DNA from: an uncultured Kangiella sp.
GTDB taxonomy: Bacteria > Pseudomonadota > Gammaproteobacteria > Enterobacterales > DSM-103792
Assembly: GCA_946481205.1 (NCBI GenBank)
Contig: CAMLNB010000100.1
Location: forward strand, 1-12,449
Length of the DNA stretch: 12,449 nucleotides
Direction of reading: 5' to 3'
The position numbers and the translations under genes are program-made. Below are positions 1 through 7,703 of the stretch, piece by piece (position 1 is the stretch's first letter; each line of letters starts with the position of its first letter). The notes beneath the pieces are model-generated. The model made no database searches. It was not told the origin of the DNA and saw nothing but the letters and a program-made list of their open reading frames with translations.

Positions 1-354
1 CATATCGGTCACTTGAATATCCTGAAGCGGGCACGCGCACTGGGTACGGAGCTCTATGTCGGCTTGTCGTCAGATGAGCTGAATATGGCCAAGAAAGGCC
101 GCAATCCGATTTATAGCTATGAACAACGCAAGCAAATTCTGGAATCCTTGCGTTGCGTCGATCATGTCTTCAAAGAAGAAAGCCTGGAAAAAAAGGTTGA
201 TTATGTGAGGCAATTCCAGGCCGATATTCTGACCATGGGCGCTGATTGGGAAGGCAAGTTCGATTTCTGCAAGCCTTATTGCCAAGTCATCTACCTGCCT
301 CGGACACCATCGATTTCCACCACTGAACTGATCGAGATCATTCGCGAGATATGA
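1..354 (+). CDS. tagD: Glycerol-3-phosphate cytidylyltransferase, TagD type (5' end missing)
   Basis: This enzyme joins CTP and sn-glycerol-3-phosphate to make CDP-glycerol and pyrophosphate in the cytosol. The window opens inside the gene: the first four codons are HIGH, the nucleotidyltransferase HxGH motif, which lies near residues 14-17 in full-length TagD, so about a dozen N-terminal residues are missing. The visible 117 residues also carry MGADWEGKFDF and the C-terminal signature RTPSISTTELI, corresponding to RTEGISTT in TagD; these separate it from the HldE/RfaE and PanC/CoaD relatives. The stop TGA overlaps the start of the next gene as ATGA, so translation is probably coupled, and that gene encodes the enzyme expected to use CDP-glycerol. 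Base composition is low for the window, 82 G+C of 180 at positions 61-240, hinting at recent acquisition. Family assignment is firm; the exact nucleotide product (CDP-glycerol rather than a related CDP-alditol) is inferred from the motif and the neighbour. Confidence 0.9.
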   Translation, partial: HIGHLNILKRARALGTELYVGLSSDELNMAKKGRNPIYSYEQRKQILESLRCVDHVFKEESLEKKVDYVRQFQADILTMGADWEGKFDFCKPYCQVIYLPRTPSISTTELIEIIREI

Positions 355-1526
355 AACTGCTCGATGCGTTGTTGCTACCTGTTGTTGCGCTTGCTGGCAG
401 GTTAGTGCCGCGGCAACCTCATGCGTGGTGTTTTGTTATCGATGATCACCAGACCTTCGAGGGCAATCCCGCCACGTTAGCGACCTATCTGCACAAGCAA
501 GCGAATGTCGAGGTGACGCTGCTGGATTGTCGTAAGCGCAATCGTTCGACACTGTCGTTACCGGAAGGCGTGAATGTCGTGCGTGCCGGCGGCTGGGCGG
601 AGTTGAAGTTGCGACTGCGCTGCCGCCAAGTGGTTATCTGCCATAGCCTGCGCCCCATTGAAGGCCGATTCAGCTGGTTGTCTGATGTTCGTGTGATCAA
701 TCTTTGGCATGGAATTCCGGTCAAGGGTATGGGCAATATGGATGCCGGCTTCCCTCGCCGTAATTTGCGCAAGAAATTCCATAACCGGGCCAAGCTGCAC
801 ACGTTCTGTGTTTCATCCGAACTGGAGCGCAGTTTCATGGCGGCGTGTCAGTACATGGATGCCGAACGCATCCGGGTGACCGGCATTCCGCGCACGGACA
901 TGCTGTTGCAGGAAAGCAAACTGACTTCGCCACAACGGGCGCTCATTGCGGATATCCGGGCATTCAAAGCTGGTCGCAAGCTAATGCTGTACGCGCCGAC
1001 TTTCCGTGACTATCAGCAAGGTGCCATCGGCCTGAATCGGGCGCAGCTGGAACAGCTGGACCGCAAACTCAGTACCTGTAACGTCGTACTGGCAATCCGC
1101 CCGCATCCGCGTGAAGCCGCTTTGTTCGATGCACTGATGACAGGCCTGGAGCACATCGTGCCGGCGGATAGTCGGCGCTGGCCGGATGCCAACGCACTGC
1201 TGACTGAAACCGATGCGCTGATCACCGATTACAGCAGCATCTGGATCGAATACTTGCTGCTGAACCGGCCAGTGCTCGCCTATTGGTGGGATTACCAGCG
1301 CTACGCTGAATCGCGTGGCTTCTTGGTGGATGTGCCGGCGGTATTCCCGGGACCGCAATGCACTGACTTTGCGTCATTGATGAATGGCATTGAGCAATGC
1401 ATTCACCAGCAGTTTGCAGTTGAGCCGGCGTATGCGATGGCCTATCAAAACAGTCGACGACTGTTTCATCGGCATCTGGACGGGAAGAGCTGCGAGCGTA
1501 TTGCTGAAGCGGTCAACGCAGATTGA
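351..1526 (+). CDS. CDP-glycerol glycerophosphotransferase family protein (TagB/TagF-like)
   Basis: This 391-residue protein belongs to the family that transfers glycerol phosphate (or a related alditol phosphate) from CDP-glycerol onto a glycan or polyol-phosphate chain at the cytoplasmic face of the inner membrane. Family landmarks appear in order: NLWHGIPVKG at 117-126 (the WHGTPLK block), GIPRTDML at 178-185, YAPTFRD at 214-220, IRPHP at 249-253 with the catalytic-type histidine, and ITDYSSIWIEYLLLNRPVLAY at 291-311, the donor-binding block. Residues 4-20 are hydrophobic and may anchor it peripherally. It is shorter than Gram-positive TagF and near the size of the single-domain TagB-like transferases, so adding one or a few units is likelier than long-chain polymerisation; that is inference. 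The ATG overlaps the upstream TGA as ATGA. The 3' end overlaps waaG tail to tail by 14 bp. The acceptor is unknown; LPS core or O-antigen is suggested only by position. Confidence 0.88.
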   Translation: MKLLDALLLPVVALAGRLVPRQPHAWCFVIDDHQTFEGNPATLATYLHKQANVEVTLLDCRKRNRSTLSLPEGVNVVRAGGWAELKLRLRCRQVVICHSLRPIEGRFSWLSDVRVINLWHGIPVKGMGNMDAGFPRRNLRKKFHNRAKLHTFCVSSELERSFMAACQYMDAERIRVTGIPRTDMLLQESKLTSPQRALIADIRAFKAGRKLMLYAPTFRDYQQGAIGLNRAQLEQLDRKLSTCNVVLAIRPHPREAALFDALMTGLEHIVPADSRRWPDANALLTETDALITDYSSIWIEYLLLNRPVLAYWWDYQRYAESRGFLVDVPAVFPGPQCTDFASLMNGIEQCIHQQFAVEPAYAMAYQNSRRLFHRHLDGKSCERIAEAVNAD

Positions 1527-2658
1527 GCGCCATGCGTTTGTTGGCGACGCGGGCTATGCACTGCGTGGCGGTTTCTGCCAAAGCGCGTAGCGACACACGG
1601 TTAACATAAGCTTCAGCGGCTTGCCGCCATTGCGGTTGCTGATCGATGGCAGTCTGCAGCGCGTTGTTGAATGTGTTCTGCTGAAACGGCTCGGCCAGTA
1701 CGATACCAGCCTTGGCGGCGGCCACATGAAAACCATAACCGCACTCACCACTGGCAATCACCGGCAGCCCACAACTCAGCGCTTCGACAATACTCATGCC
1801 GGCCAGTTCAGTGCGTGACGGTTGCAGCAATAGATCGGCGGCTTGCATCAATTGGGCAACATCATTGCGGCCGCCGAGAAACTTCACTTGCGCTGCAACA
1901 CCGAGCCGGTCAGCCAGTTTTTGCAAGCGCGCCGGCTTGCCCTGACCGGCAATCCACAGCAGGCTTTGCTCGCGTTGTATTGCCGGCAAAGCCGCCAATG
2001 CGGTAATGCTGCGATCAACGCCCTTGGTCAAAAAGTTACTGCCCACCATCAGCAGCATTTGCTGCTGTGGGCCCAGACCATACTGCGCGCGCCGTTGTTG
2101 CCGCGTGGCCGCATCCGGCAGCTGAAAGGTGGCGCTGACGCCTGCTGGCAGCAAATGAAAGCGTGCGTCCGCGGTGCCGTAAACACGCTGATAACTTTGT
2201 TGCGATTGTTCGGTCAGAACCAATATTTCCGTGTCGGCATCGGCGGCGAAAACGGCGCGCTCCAACCGACTCAGACTATGAAAGCGTGGTTGCAGATAGG
2301 CCAGCCAGCCGTAGCGGCGCAGTGCCCGTTCACGATAGCAAGGGTCGGCAGCAAAGTAGCAATCCAGCCCTGGCATTTTCAGAAAGCCGACCAAGGCATC
2401 AACCGGATTGGCGTGCCGCCAGCTGGCGATCGTATCGGCAAATTTTTCCAGCCGGCGATGGTTGCTGCCGGCACGGATGCCGAACTGCACAACCTCGAAC
2501 GTGGTTGGTAGCTCATCGCGCCAGACATTGACCAGCGCAATGACCCGATGTCCCTGTTCGACACAGTAATCGGCGATCTTACGAAAGTCGCGTTGTTGGC
2601 CGCCGAACGGGAAGTACTCCATCAAGCAGAAAGCCAGAGTTAATTGACGTTCGCTCAT
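1513..2658 (-). CDS. waaG: LPS core glucosyltransferase WaaG (RfaG)
   Basis: WaaG adds glucose from UDP-glucose to heptose II of the LPS inner core at the cytoplasmic side of the inner membrane and starts the outer core. The 381-residue product is a GT-B fold, family GT4 glycosyltransferase. It shows the WaaG N-terminal block MEYFPFGGQQRDF at 13-25, GFLKMPGLDCYFAADPCY at 91-108, the donor-site block GSNFLTKGVDRSI at 206-218, GRNDVAQLMQAADLLLQP at 263-280, and the retaining-transferase EX7E pair E284/E292. It aligns end to end with my recollection of E. coli WaaG (about 374 residues). The ATG overlaps the waaP stop in an ATGA, so it is translationally coupled as the last gene of the operon. 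No terminator lies beyond it: its stop is inside the 3' end of the converging glycerophosphotransferase. The donor sugar is not proven by sequence. Confidence 0.93.
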   Translation of the reverse strand: MSERQLTLAFCLMEYFPFGGQQRDFRKIADYCVEQGHRVIALVNVWRDELPTTFEVVQFGIRAGSNHRRLEKFADTIASWRHANPVDALVGFLKMPGLDCYFAADPCYRERALRRYGWLAYLQPRFHSLSRLERAVFAADADTEILVLTEQSQQSYQRVYGTADARFHLLPAGVSATFQLPDAATRQQRRAQYGLGPQQQMLLMVGSNFLTKGVDRSITALAALPAIQREQSLLWIAGQGKPARLQKLADRLGVAAQVKFLGGRNDVAQLMQAADLLLQPSRTELAGMSIVEALSCGLPVIASGECGYGFHVAAAKAGIVLAEPFQQNTFNNALQTAIDQQPQWRQAAEAYVNRVSLRALAETATQCIARVANKRMALNLR

Positions 2659-3500
2659 GCTGGGCTGCCAGCCGTCTTGCGCGAGGAAAAGAACAGTAGC
2701 GCCGGTTGGCGGTGAAAATGCCGCTGATACAGCGCGAGTGCCTTGCGTTCGACTTGCTGCCAGAAACGCAGTGCACGACGGTCGAGTTGATGCAGTGGCT
2801 TGTCTTCGTAAAGCCGGACAAAGCGCAGCAGATGGCGGCGACTGAAGCCTGCATCCATGGCCGAGAAATACAGGCCGGCAACATCCTTCAGCTGCCAGCG
2901 GTACGGTGTGGTGCGACGGAGCTGGGCGCGGTGCAGATCAATCAAGTGCAACCGTACCCGCACTTGTTCGCGCTGGCTATTCGGCAGCAGGAAATGACAG
3001 AGATAGAAATCGCGATGGTTCATGCCGCTGCGATGCATGCGGCCGGCGATGCGTGCGAGTTCGTGAATGATCGCACGCCGAAACAACGGTGACGGTGGTT
3101 GTTTGGCCCATTCGAACGCGAGATCTTCCAGCGATACGGTATCGATCAGCTCATCAGTCAGCACAAACGATTCAATGCGGGCTGGGTTCAGTCCACGTTC
3201 GCCGTATCCGGCCAGCGTCATCGTGCCAATGTCGTGTTGCTCAAGATGGCGGATCGCCAGCCATTCATTGCGGGCGCTGACGATTGGCAGCCGGCTGCTG
3301 ACGAGGTTCTTCAGCACTTCGGCCCAGCCGATGCCGAAATGCAGTTTGGCGAAATAGCGTTTGCCGGCGCGCTCGAACTGCAGTGTCCGTCGACCGTCGA
3401 GCTCGCGAAAGACTTTTCCCTGCAGCGCCAGAATGTCATCGAAGCCGTTGGCAGGCGCCAGTGCCGCCTTCAGATCCTCGCGCAGGAAAAAGTCGCTCAC
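2655..3500 (-). CDS. waaP: LPS core heptose(I) kinase WaaP (RfaP)
   Basis: WaaP uses ATP to phosphorylate heptose I of the LPS inner core, a charge that cations bridge to stabilise the outer membrane. The 281-residue product has a small protein-kinase-like fold. Visible are the ATP-lysine region KRYFAKLHFG around 47-56, the catalytic loop MNHRDFYLCHFLL at 160-172 with D164 as catalytic base, and the metal-binding IDLHRAQ at 187-193. These loops match WaaP rather than other Kdo/heptose kinases. Length is close to E. coli WaaP (about 265). The start is GTG at 3498-3500, aligning with the family N-terminus; I see no in-frame ATG nearby and no clear Shine-Dalgarno sequence, so it probably depends on ribosomes finishing waaF 10 bases upstream. 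It overlaps waaG by 4 bases. In Pseudomonas waaP is considered essential, so this may be an essential gene here too (inference). Confidence 0.93.
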   Translation of the reverse strand: MSDFFLREDLKAALAPANGFDDILALQGKVFRELDGRRTLQFERAGKRYFAKLHFGIGWAEVLKNLVSSRLPIVSARNEWLAIRHLEQHDIGTMTLAGYGERGLNPARIESFVLTDELIDTVSLEDLAFEWAKQPPSPLFRRAIIHELARIAGRMHRSGMNHRDFYLCHFLLPNSQREQVRVRLHLIDLHRAQLRRTTPYRWQLKDVAGLYFSAMDAGFSRRHLLRFVRLYEDKPLHQLDRRALRFWQQVERKALALYQRHFHRQPALLFFSSRKTAGSPA

Positions 3501-3510
3501 GATGGCGCGT

Positions 3511-4536
3511 TCACAGAATGCGGGGCTGCAACGCCCGGATGGCGTTCAGCACTTGCGACGGTTCGAGCTGGTTCAGGCAATTCAGATGACCGAGCGGGCA
3601 TTCGCGTTTGAAACAGGGGCTGCAGTCGAGCTCGAGTTGCAGGATGCGCACCTGCTCGCTAAGCGGCGGGGTGAATTTCGGCGACGACGAACCATACGGC
3701 ACGACCAAGGGCCGATTCAGCGCGGCAGCGACATGCATCAAACCGGAATCGTTCGACACGACCTGCGTTGCCAGTGACATCAGATCGATCGCTTGCGCCA
3801 GTGAGGTGCGGCCGGACAGATCGACGCAGCGCTCAGCGCAGGCGGCGTTGATCAGCGTGGTCACGTCGCGATCTTTCGCCGAACCAAACAACCAGACCTG
3901 CCAGCCCTGATCGAGAAAATAATTGGCGATGGCGGCGTAATGCCGATCTGGCCAGCGCTTGGCCGGACCGAATTCGGCGCCTGGACAAAGCGCGAGCACC
4001 GGTGTCGTCGGCTTCTCGATTTGCATTGCCTGTAGCGCGCTGGCGATGTCGTCATCGCGCACGCTGAACGCTGGCCACGGCAGTTTTTTCGGAAGTGTTG
4101 CATCGCGCGGAAACGCCAGCGCGGCGAAGCGCTCGATCATCAGTGGATAACGCGATTTGTCGAGCGGGCGAATGTCGTTCAGCAGGCCGTAGCGCATTTC
4201 ACCGCGCCAGCCGGTCCGCTGCGGGATCCTGGCGAAATAGGAAACCAGGCCGGATTTCCATGAGTTCGGCAGCACAATGGCTTGATCGTATTGCTTGGCA
4301 GCCAAGTCGCGGCCGAGCGCCTTGCGTTTGCCAAAGGCAAACTCACCATGACCGAACGGCAAATCGATGGCGGCGCGCACTTCCGGCATCCGCACCAGCA
4401 TCGGCCGACTCCAGGCCGGCGCCAACACATCGATGGCGCAATCAGGATGCTGTTGGCGCAGCAGTTTGAACAACACCTGCGCCATCACCATGTCGCCGAC
4501 CCACGAAGGGCCGACGATCAGAATCTGTTTCGGCAA
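3511..4536 (-). CDS. waaF: ADP-heptose:LPS heptosyltransferase II WaaF (RfaF)
   Basis: WaaF transfers the second L-glycero-D-manno-heptose from ADP-heptose onto heptose I of the LPS inner core in the cytosol. The 341-residue product is a GT9-family enzyme. It begins with ILIVGPSWVGDMVMAQ (residues 5-20), the WaaF acceptor block, and has LPNSWKSGL at 89-97, the ADP-heptose block PGAEFGPAKRWP at 185-196, SNDSGLMHVAAAL at 261-273 and the cysteine-containing C-terminal signature SPCFKRECPLGH at 306-317, which is usual for WaaF and separates it from WaaC. The likely start is TTG at 4534-4536, placing the GPSWVGD block where the family has it; no upstream in-frame ATG exists in the short gap. It lies 16 bases after the zinc-ribbon gene and 10 bases before waaP. 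The waaC partner (heptosyltransferase I) is not in the window and must be elsewhere. Confidence 0.94.
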   Translation of the reverse strand: MPKQILIVGPSWVGDMVMAQVLFKLLRQQHPDCAIDVLAPAWSRPMLVRMPEVRAAIDLPFGHGEFAFGKRKALGRDLAAKQYDQAIVLPNSWKSGLVSYFARIPQRTGWRGEMRYGLLNDIRPLDKSRYPLMIERFAALAFPRDATLPKKLPWPAFSVRDDDIASALQAMQIEKPTTPVLALCPGAEFGPAKRWPDRHYAAIANYFLDQGWQVWLFGSAKDRDVTTLINAACAERCVDLSGRTSLAQAIDLMSLATQVVSNDSGLMHVAAALNRPLVVPYGSSSPKFTPPLSEQVRILQLELDCSPCFKRECPLGHLNCLNQLEPSQVLNAIRALQPRIL

Positions 4537-4552
4537 TTGAGCAAGACCTGCT

Positions 4553-4732
4553 TCAGCCGACCAGCTTGTATTGCGCGCCGCAATACGGGCAGGCGGCGTG
4601 GCCGGTCTTTTCGATCGGCAGATAGACTTTCGGGTGCATGTTCCACAGGGTCATGAACTTGCCCGGGCAGGACAGGGGCAGGTCTTTCTTGGTCACTTCG
4701 TAGGTTTTGACGGTGCTGCTGGCTTGCGACAC
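4553..4732 (-). CDS. Small zinc-ribbon (CHCC) domain protein
   Basis: This 59-residue gene was found by translating the gap between waaF and glnE. The product reads from a GTG start (4730-4732) through YEVTKKDLPLSCP, MHPKVYLPIEKTG and ACPYCGAQYKL to TGA at 4553-4555. Cys22, His33, Cys48 and Cys51 form the C-H-C-C zinc site of the zf-CHCC family, the same fold as mitochondrial complex I subunit NDUFS6. The bacterial members are small cytosolic proteins of unknown role, commonly encoded next to waaF or ilvE in gammaproteobacteria. GAGG lies six bases before the GTG, a credible ribosome site; no in-frame ATG precedes it before a stop. It is the first gene of the waa operon, 67 bases after the end of glnE, with an extended -10 promoter in that gap. 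Zinc binding is inferred from the ligand pattern; its connection with LPS synthesis is only positional. Confidence 0.88.
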   Translation of the reverse strand: MSQASSTVKTYEVTKKDLPLSCPGKFMTLWNMHPKVYLPIEKTGHAACPYCGAQYKLVG

Positions 4733-4770
4733 GGTGGGCCTCGTCAGGCAGGAAGGGAAAAACGGTCTGA

Positions 4771-4779
4771 ATTATACCA
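4771..4779 (-). promoter_or_regulatory. Extended -10 promoter for the zinc-ribbon/waaF/waaP/waaG operon
   Basis: On the minus strand this reads TGGTATAAT: a consensus TATAAT (4771-4776) with the TGn extension. The -35 position (about 4794-4799) reads CCCCGA, with no resemblance to TTGACA, so this would be a -35-independent sigma-70 promoter. Initiation would fall near 4764, leaving a leader of about 30 bases before the GTG at 4732. It sits between the glnE stop and the operon, so the LPS genes can be transcribed independently of glnE. Confidence 0.65.
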
Positions 4780-4799
4780 GCGCCCGTCGTGCTTCGGGG

Positions 4800-7703
4800 T
4801 CATCCGGCACTGCCCGCAACGGCGGTATCGGCAAAGGTTCGCTGCCAGATAGCGGTCACCAGCGCCCGCTCCGTCGGGTAGCTGTCCTGCGCCAAGCGCG
4901 CCGGCCGATCTTGCAGGGCCAAGCGATTGACGTCTTCCCGGTAGCGGCGATACAGCTGGCGTAGTTGCTGCGACTCGGTGGCGTCGATCTCGTCGCGATT
5001 GGCCAGCGCTTCCAACAGATCGCTGCTGTGGCTGTGGCGCAGATCGCGCTTGAGCCGACTACCGGCGCGCAGCACCCAGAACTGAACCAGAAACTCGATA
5101 TCCACAATGCCGCCGACACCGTGCTTGAGATCCCACTCGGTGGCGCTGCTTTTGTCCAGCACCGGCCGCATCCGCTGCCGCATCTTGGCGACTTCGGTGG
5201 CGAGCACGACGGGATCGCGTTCGCGCCGCAACACCGTTTCGCGCAGCTGGCTGAATGTCTGCATCAAACTGGCCGAACCGGCGACCGCGCGGGCGCGCAC
5301 CAGCGCTTGATGTTCCCAAACCCAGGCTTCGCCATCCTGGTATTGCTGGTACGCATCGAGCGTGCAAACCAGCAGGCCAGAATTGCCGGACGGCCGCAGC
5401 CGGGTGTCGACTTCGTACAGCACACCGCTGCCGGTGCGGGTGCTGAGCATGTGCACGATGCGCTGGGCCAGCCGGCTGTAGAACTGATCGATGCCGATGC
5501 TTCTGTCGCCATCGGTCTGGCTGTGCAGATCGCCGGTATAGATGAACACCAGATCGAGATCGGAACTGAAACTGAGCTCGCTGCCGCCAAATTTGCCGTA
5601 ACCGACGATCAGAAACTGTTTGTCGGTCAGCGTGTCCGGCGGCCGGCCATGCTTGTGTGCCAACTGCTCCCAAGCGAGCTCCAGCACTTCGTTCAGAATG
5701 GCTTCGGCGAGTGCGGTCAAATGGCTGCTGACCTTGCTGACATCGAGTGCGCCGGCCAAGGTCGCTGCGGCGATGCGCAGCATATGGCTGTGGCGGAATT
5801 CGCGCAGCGCGTCGAGCAGTTGTTCCTGATCGCTGCGCTCGATGCGCAGCAGCGCCAGCTGCAATTCGCCGCGCAGGCTGTCCGGCGCTGGCGGTGTGTA
5901 CAGCGTTTTGGCGTCAAGCAAATCATCGAGCAGAATCGGGTACTGGCAGAGCTGCTCGGTGATGAAACGGCTCTCGGCCATCAGCTTGGTCAGCTGGCCA
6001 AGCGCGCCGGGATTTTCCGACAGTAACTCCAGATAGGCCGTACGCTTGCAGACGGCGCGCAGCAGTTGCAAGACTCGCCGCAGCGTTTCATCCGGTTGTG
6101 CCGAGTCGGCACAGCGTTCGAGCAAGGACGGCATCAGCGTGTCAAGCCGCAGGCGACCGCGCTCACTGAGCGATTTGACTGTGCCGGCGTCGCGGAACTG
6201 GCGCAAAAATTCCAGCGTGCCGGTTGCGTCGGTAAAACCGCGTTGTTGCAGCAGCCCAAGGCTTTCTTCATCACTGAGCTGACGCAGCCAGAGCCCGCGA
6301 AACGGTGATGGCGGTGGCGCCGCTTCGCTGAGCGGGGTTGGCTCGCCGAACACGGCGCGAAACAGCGCATGAACGCCGTCGCGGTGGTGGTCTAACTGGG
6401 CTTTGAAGACATGCCAATCGGTAAAGCCGAGCGCCGCCGCCAGCTGGTTGCGCCGTTCGGTTTCAGCGGGGAGCACTTGCGTTTGTTCGTCGCGCTGGGC
6501 CTGCAGAATGTTTTCGGTCTTGCGCAGAAAATAATAACTGTCGCGCAGCTGCTGGGCTTCGGCTTCGCTGAGCAAGCCCAACCCAGGTAACGCCGCCAGC
6601 GTTTGCAACAAGCTGCGATCGCGCAGGCTGGCTTCGCGGCCGCCACGGATCAGCTGAAACGCCTGGACGATGAATTCGATCTCGCGAATGCCGCCGGCGC
6701 CGAGCTTGATGTTGTCGCTTTGCTGTTTGCGCCGTTGGTCCTGATTGATCAGCGCTTTCAAGCGCCGGATCGCTTCAAGCACGCCGTAATCAATATAGCG
6801 GCGGAACACGAACGGTTTGATCAGGGCATCGAGCCGTTTGCGGGCGGCGCTGTCGCCGTGCAGCACGCGCGCCTTGACCATCGCGAAGCGCTCCCACTCG
6901 CGCCCCTGATCCTGGTAATAATCTTCCATCGCATCCAGCGACAGCACCAGCGGGCCGCTGTCGCCATAAGGCCGCAAGCGCATATCGGTACGGAAAACAA
7001 AACCGTCTTCGGTCGGGCTCGACAACAGATGGATCAAGCGCTGGCCGATACGGGTGAAATACTCGACGTATTCCAGACGACGCGGACCGGCAGTTTCCTG
7101 CTGGCCATTGCCGTCATCGCCATAAGCGAAAATCAGATCGATATCGGAAGAGAAATTCAGTTCACCGCCGCCAAGCTTGCCCATGCCGAGAATCAGCAAT
7201 TGCTGAGTCGCGCCGGTCAGCGTCGGCTCGTGATACACCGGGGTGCCAAAGCGGCGAGAAAAATCGCGTTCGAGAAACTGCATCGCGGCGCTGACCGCGG
7301 CGTCGGCAACGGCGGTCAGGTGGCGCAGGCTTTCATCGACATCGGCCAAGCCGCACATATCGCGCCAGGCAATCGTCAGCATCACGGCGGTGCGCAAGCG
7401 GCGCAGCCGCGCCATGAATTCGGTTTCGTTATCGGTCTCGGCGGCAGCGTTGAACGCGGCATGAATGCTGGCAACCCGGTCGGCTTGTTGCAGCGCGCCG
7501 CTGGCGTGCAGTTCCAGCAACCAAGCCGGTCGCCGCTGCAGCTGCTCGGCGATGAACTCGCTCAGCGCCAAAGCTGTAACAGCTTGCGTCCGCAGCATGC
7601 TGTCGAACGGTGGTTCGGTCTGGGCGCAGAACGCCTGCCAGCGCGCTTCACCGCGGGCCTGCAAGGCATCGTCAAGGCTGGGGCTGAAGTGGCCTGGTGT
7701 CAT
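4800..7703 (-). CDS. glnE: Bifunctional glutamine synthetase adenylyltransferase / adenylyl-removing enzyme GlnE
   Basis: GlnE switches glutamine synthetase off by adding AMP to a tyrosine and on again by phosphorolytic removal, under control of the PII protein GlnB. The 967-residue product is full length (about 946 in E. coli). It contains two nucleotidyltransferase domains: the N-terminal adenylyl-removing domain with GMGKLGGGELNFSSDIDL at 173-190 (metal aspartates D187, D189) and NIKLGAGGIREIEFIVQ at 331-347, and the C-terminal adenylyl-transfer domain with GYGKFGGSELSFSSDLDL at 701-718 (D715, D717), followed by GVLYEVDTRLRPSG and a helical tail. Both active sites look intact, so both reactions should be retained. 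The start is the ATG at 7701-7703: the frame is closed by TGA at 7722-7724 and there is no other start between. No Shine-Dalgarno sequence precedes it; two mini reading frames end on this ATG. In pseudomonads ilvE follows glnE; here the zinc-ribbon/waa operon follows directly. Confidence 0.96.
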   Translation of the reverse strand: MTPGHFSPSLDDALQARGEARWQAFCAQTEPPFDSMLRTQAVTALALSEFIAEQLQRRPAWLLELHASGALQQADRVASIHAAFNAAAETDNETEFMARLRRLRTAVMLTIAWRDMCGLADVDESLRHLTAVADAAVSAAMQFLERDFSRRFGTPVYHEPTLTGATQQLLILGMGKLGGGELNFSSDIDLIFAYGDDGNGQQETAGPRRLEYVEYFTRIGQRLIHLLSSPTEDGFVFRTDMRLRPYGDSGPLVLSLDAMEDYYQDQGREWERFAMVKARVLHGDSAARKRLDALIKPFVFRRYIDYGVLEAIRRLKALINQDQRRKQQSDNIKLGAGGIREIEFIVQAFQLIRGGREASLRDRSLLQTLAALPGLGLLSEAEAQQLRDSYYFLRKTENILQAQRDEQTQVLPAETERRNQLAAALGFTDWHVFKAQLDHHRDGVHALFRAVFGEPTPLSEAAPPPSPFRGLWLRQLSDEESLGLLQQRGFTDATGTLEFLRQFRDAGTVKSLSERGRLRLDTLMPSLLERCADSAQPDETLRRVLQLLRAVCKRTAYLELLSENPGALGQLTKLMAESRFITEQLCQYPILLDDLLDAKTLYTPPAPDSLRGELQLALLRIERSDQEQLLDALREFRHSHMLRIAAATLAGALDVSKVSSHLTALAEAILNEVLELAWEQLAHKHGRPPDTLTDKQFLIVGYGKFGGSELSFSSDLDLVFIYTGDLHSQTDGDRSIGIDQFYSRLAQRIVHMLSTRTGSGVLYEVDTRLRPSGNSGLLVCTLDAYQQYQDGEAWVWEHQALVRARAVAGSASLMQTFSQLRETVLRRERDPVVLATEVAKMRQRMRPVLDKSSATEWDLKHGVGGIVDIEFLVQFWVLRAGSRLKRDLRHSHSSDLLEALANRDEIDATESQQLRQLYRRYREDVNRLALQDRPARLAQDSYPTERALVTAIWQRTFADTAVAGSAG

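Noticed and set aside
1843..2511. 222-residue open frame on the plus strand opposite waaG
   Set aside because: Shadow of waaG, which shows full-length family motifs on the other strand.
4965..6026. 353-residue open frame on the plus strand opposite glnE
   Set aside because: Antisense shadow of the GlnE adenylyl-transfer half, with no ribosome site or known motif.
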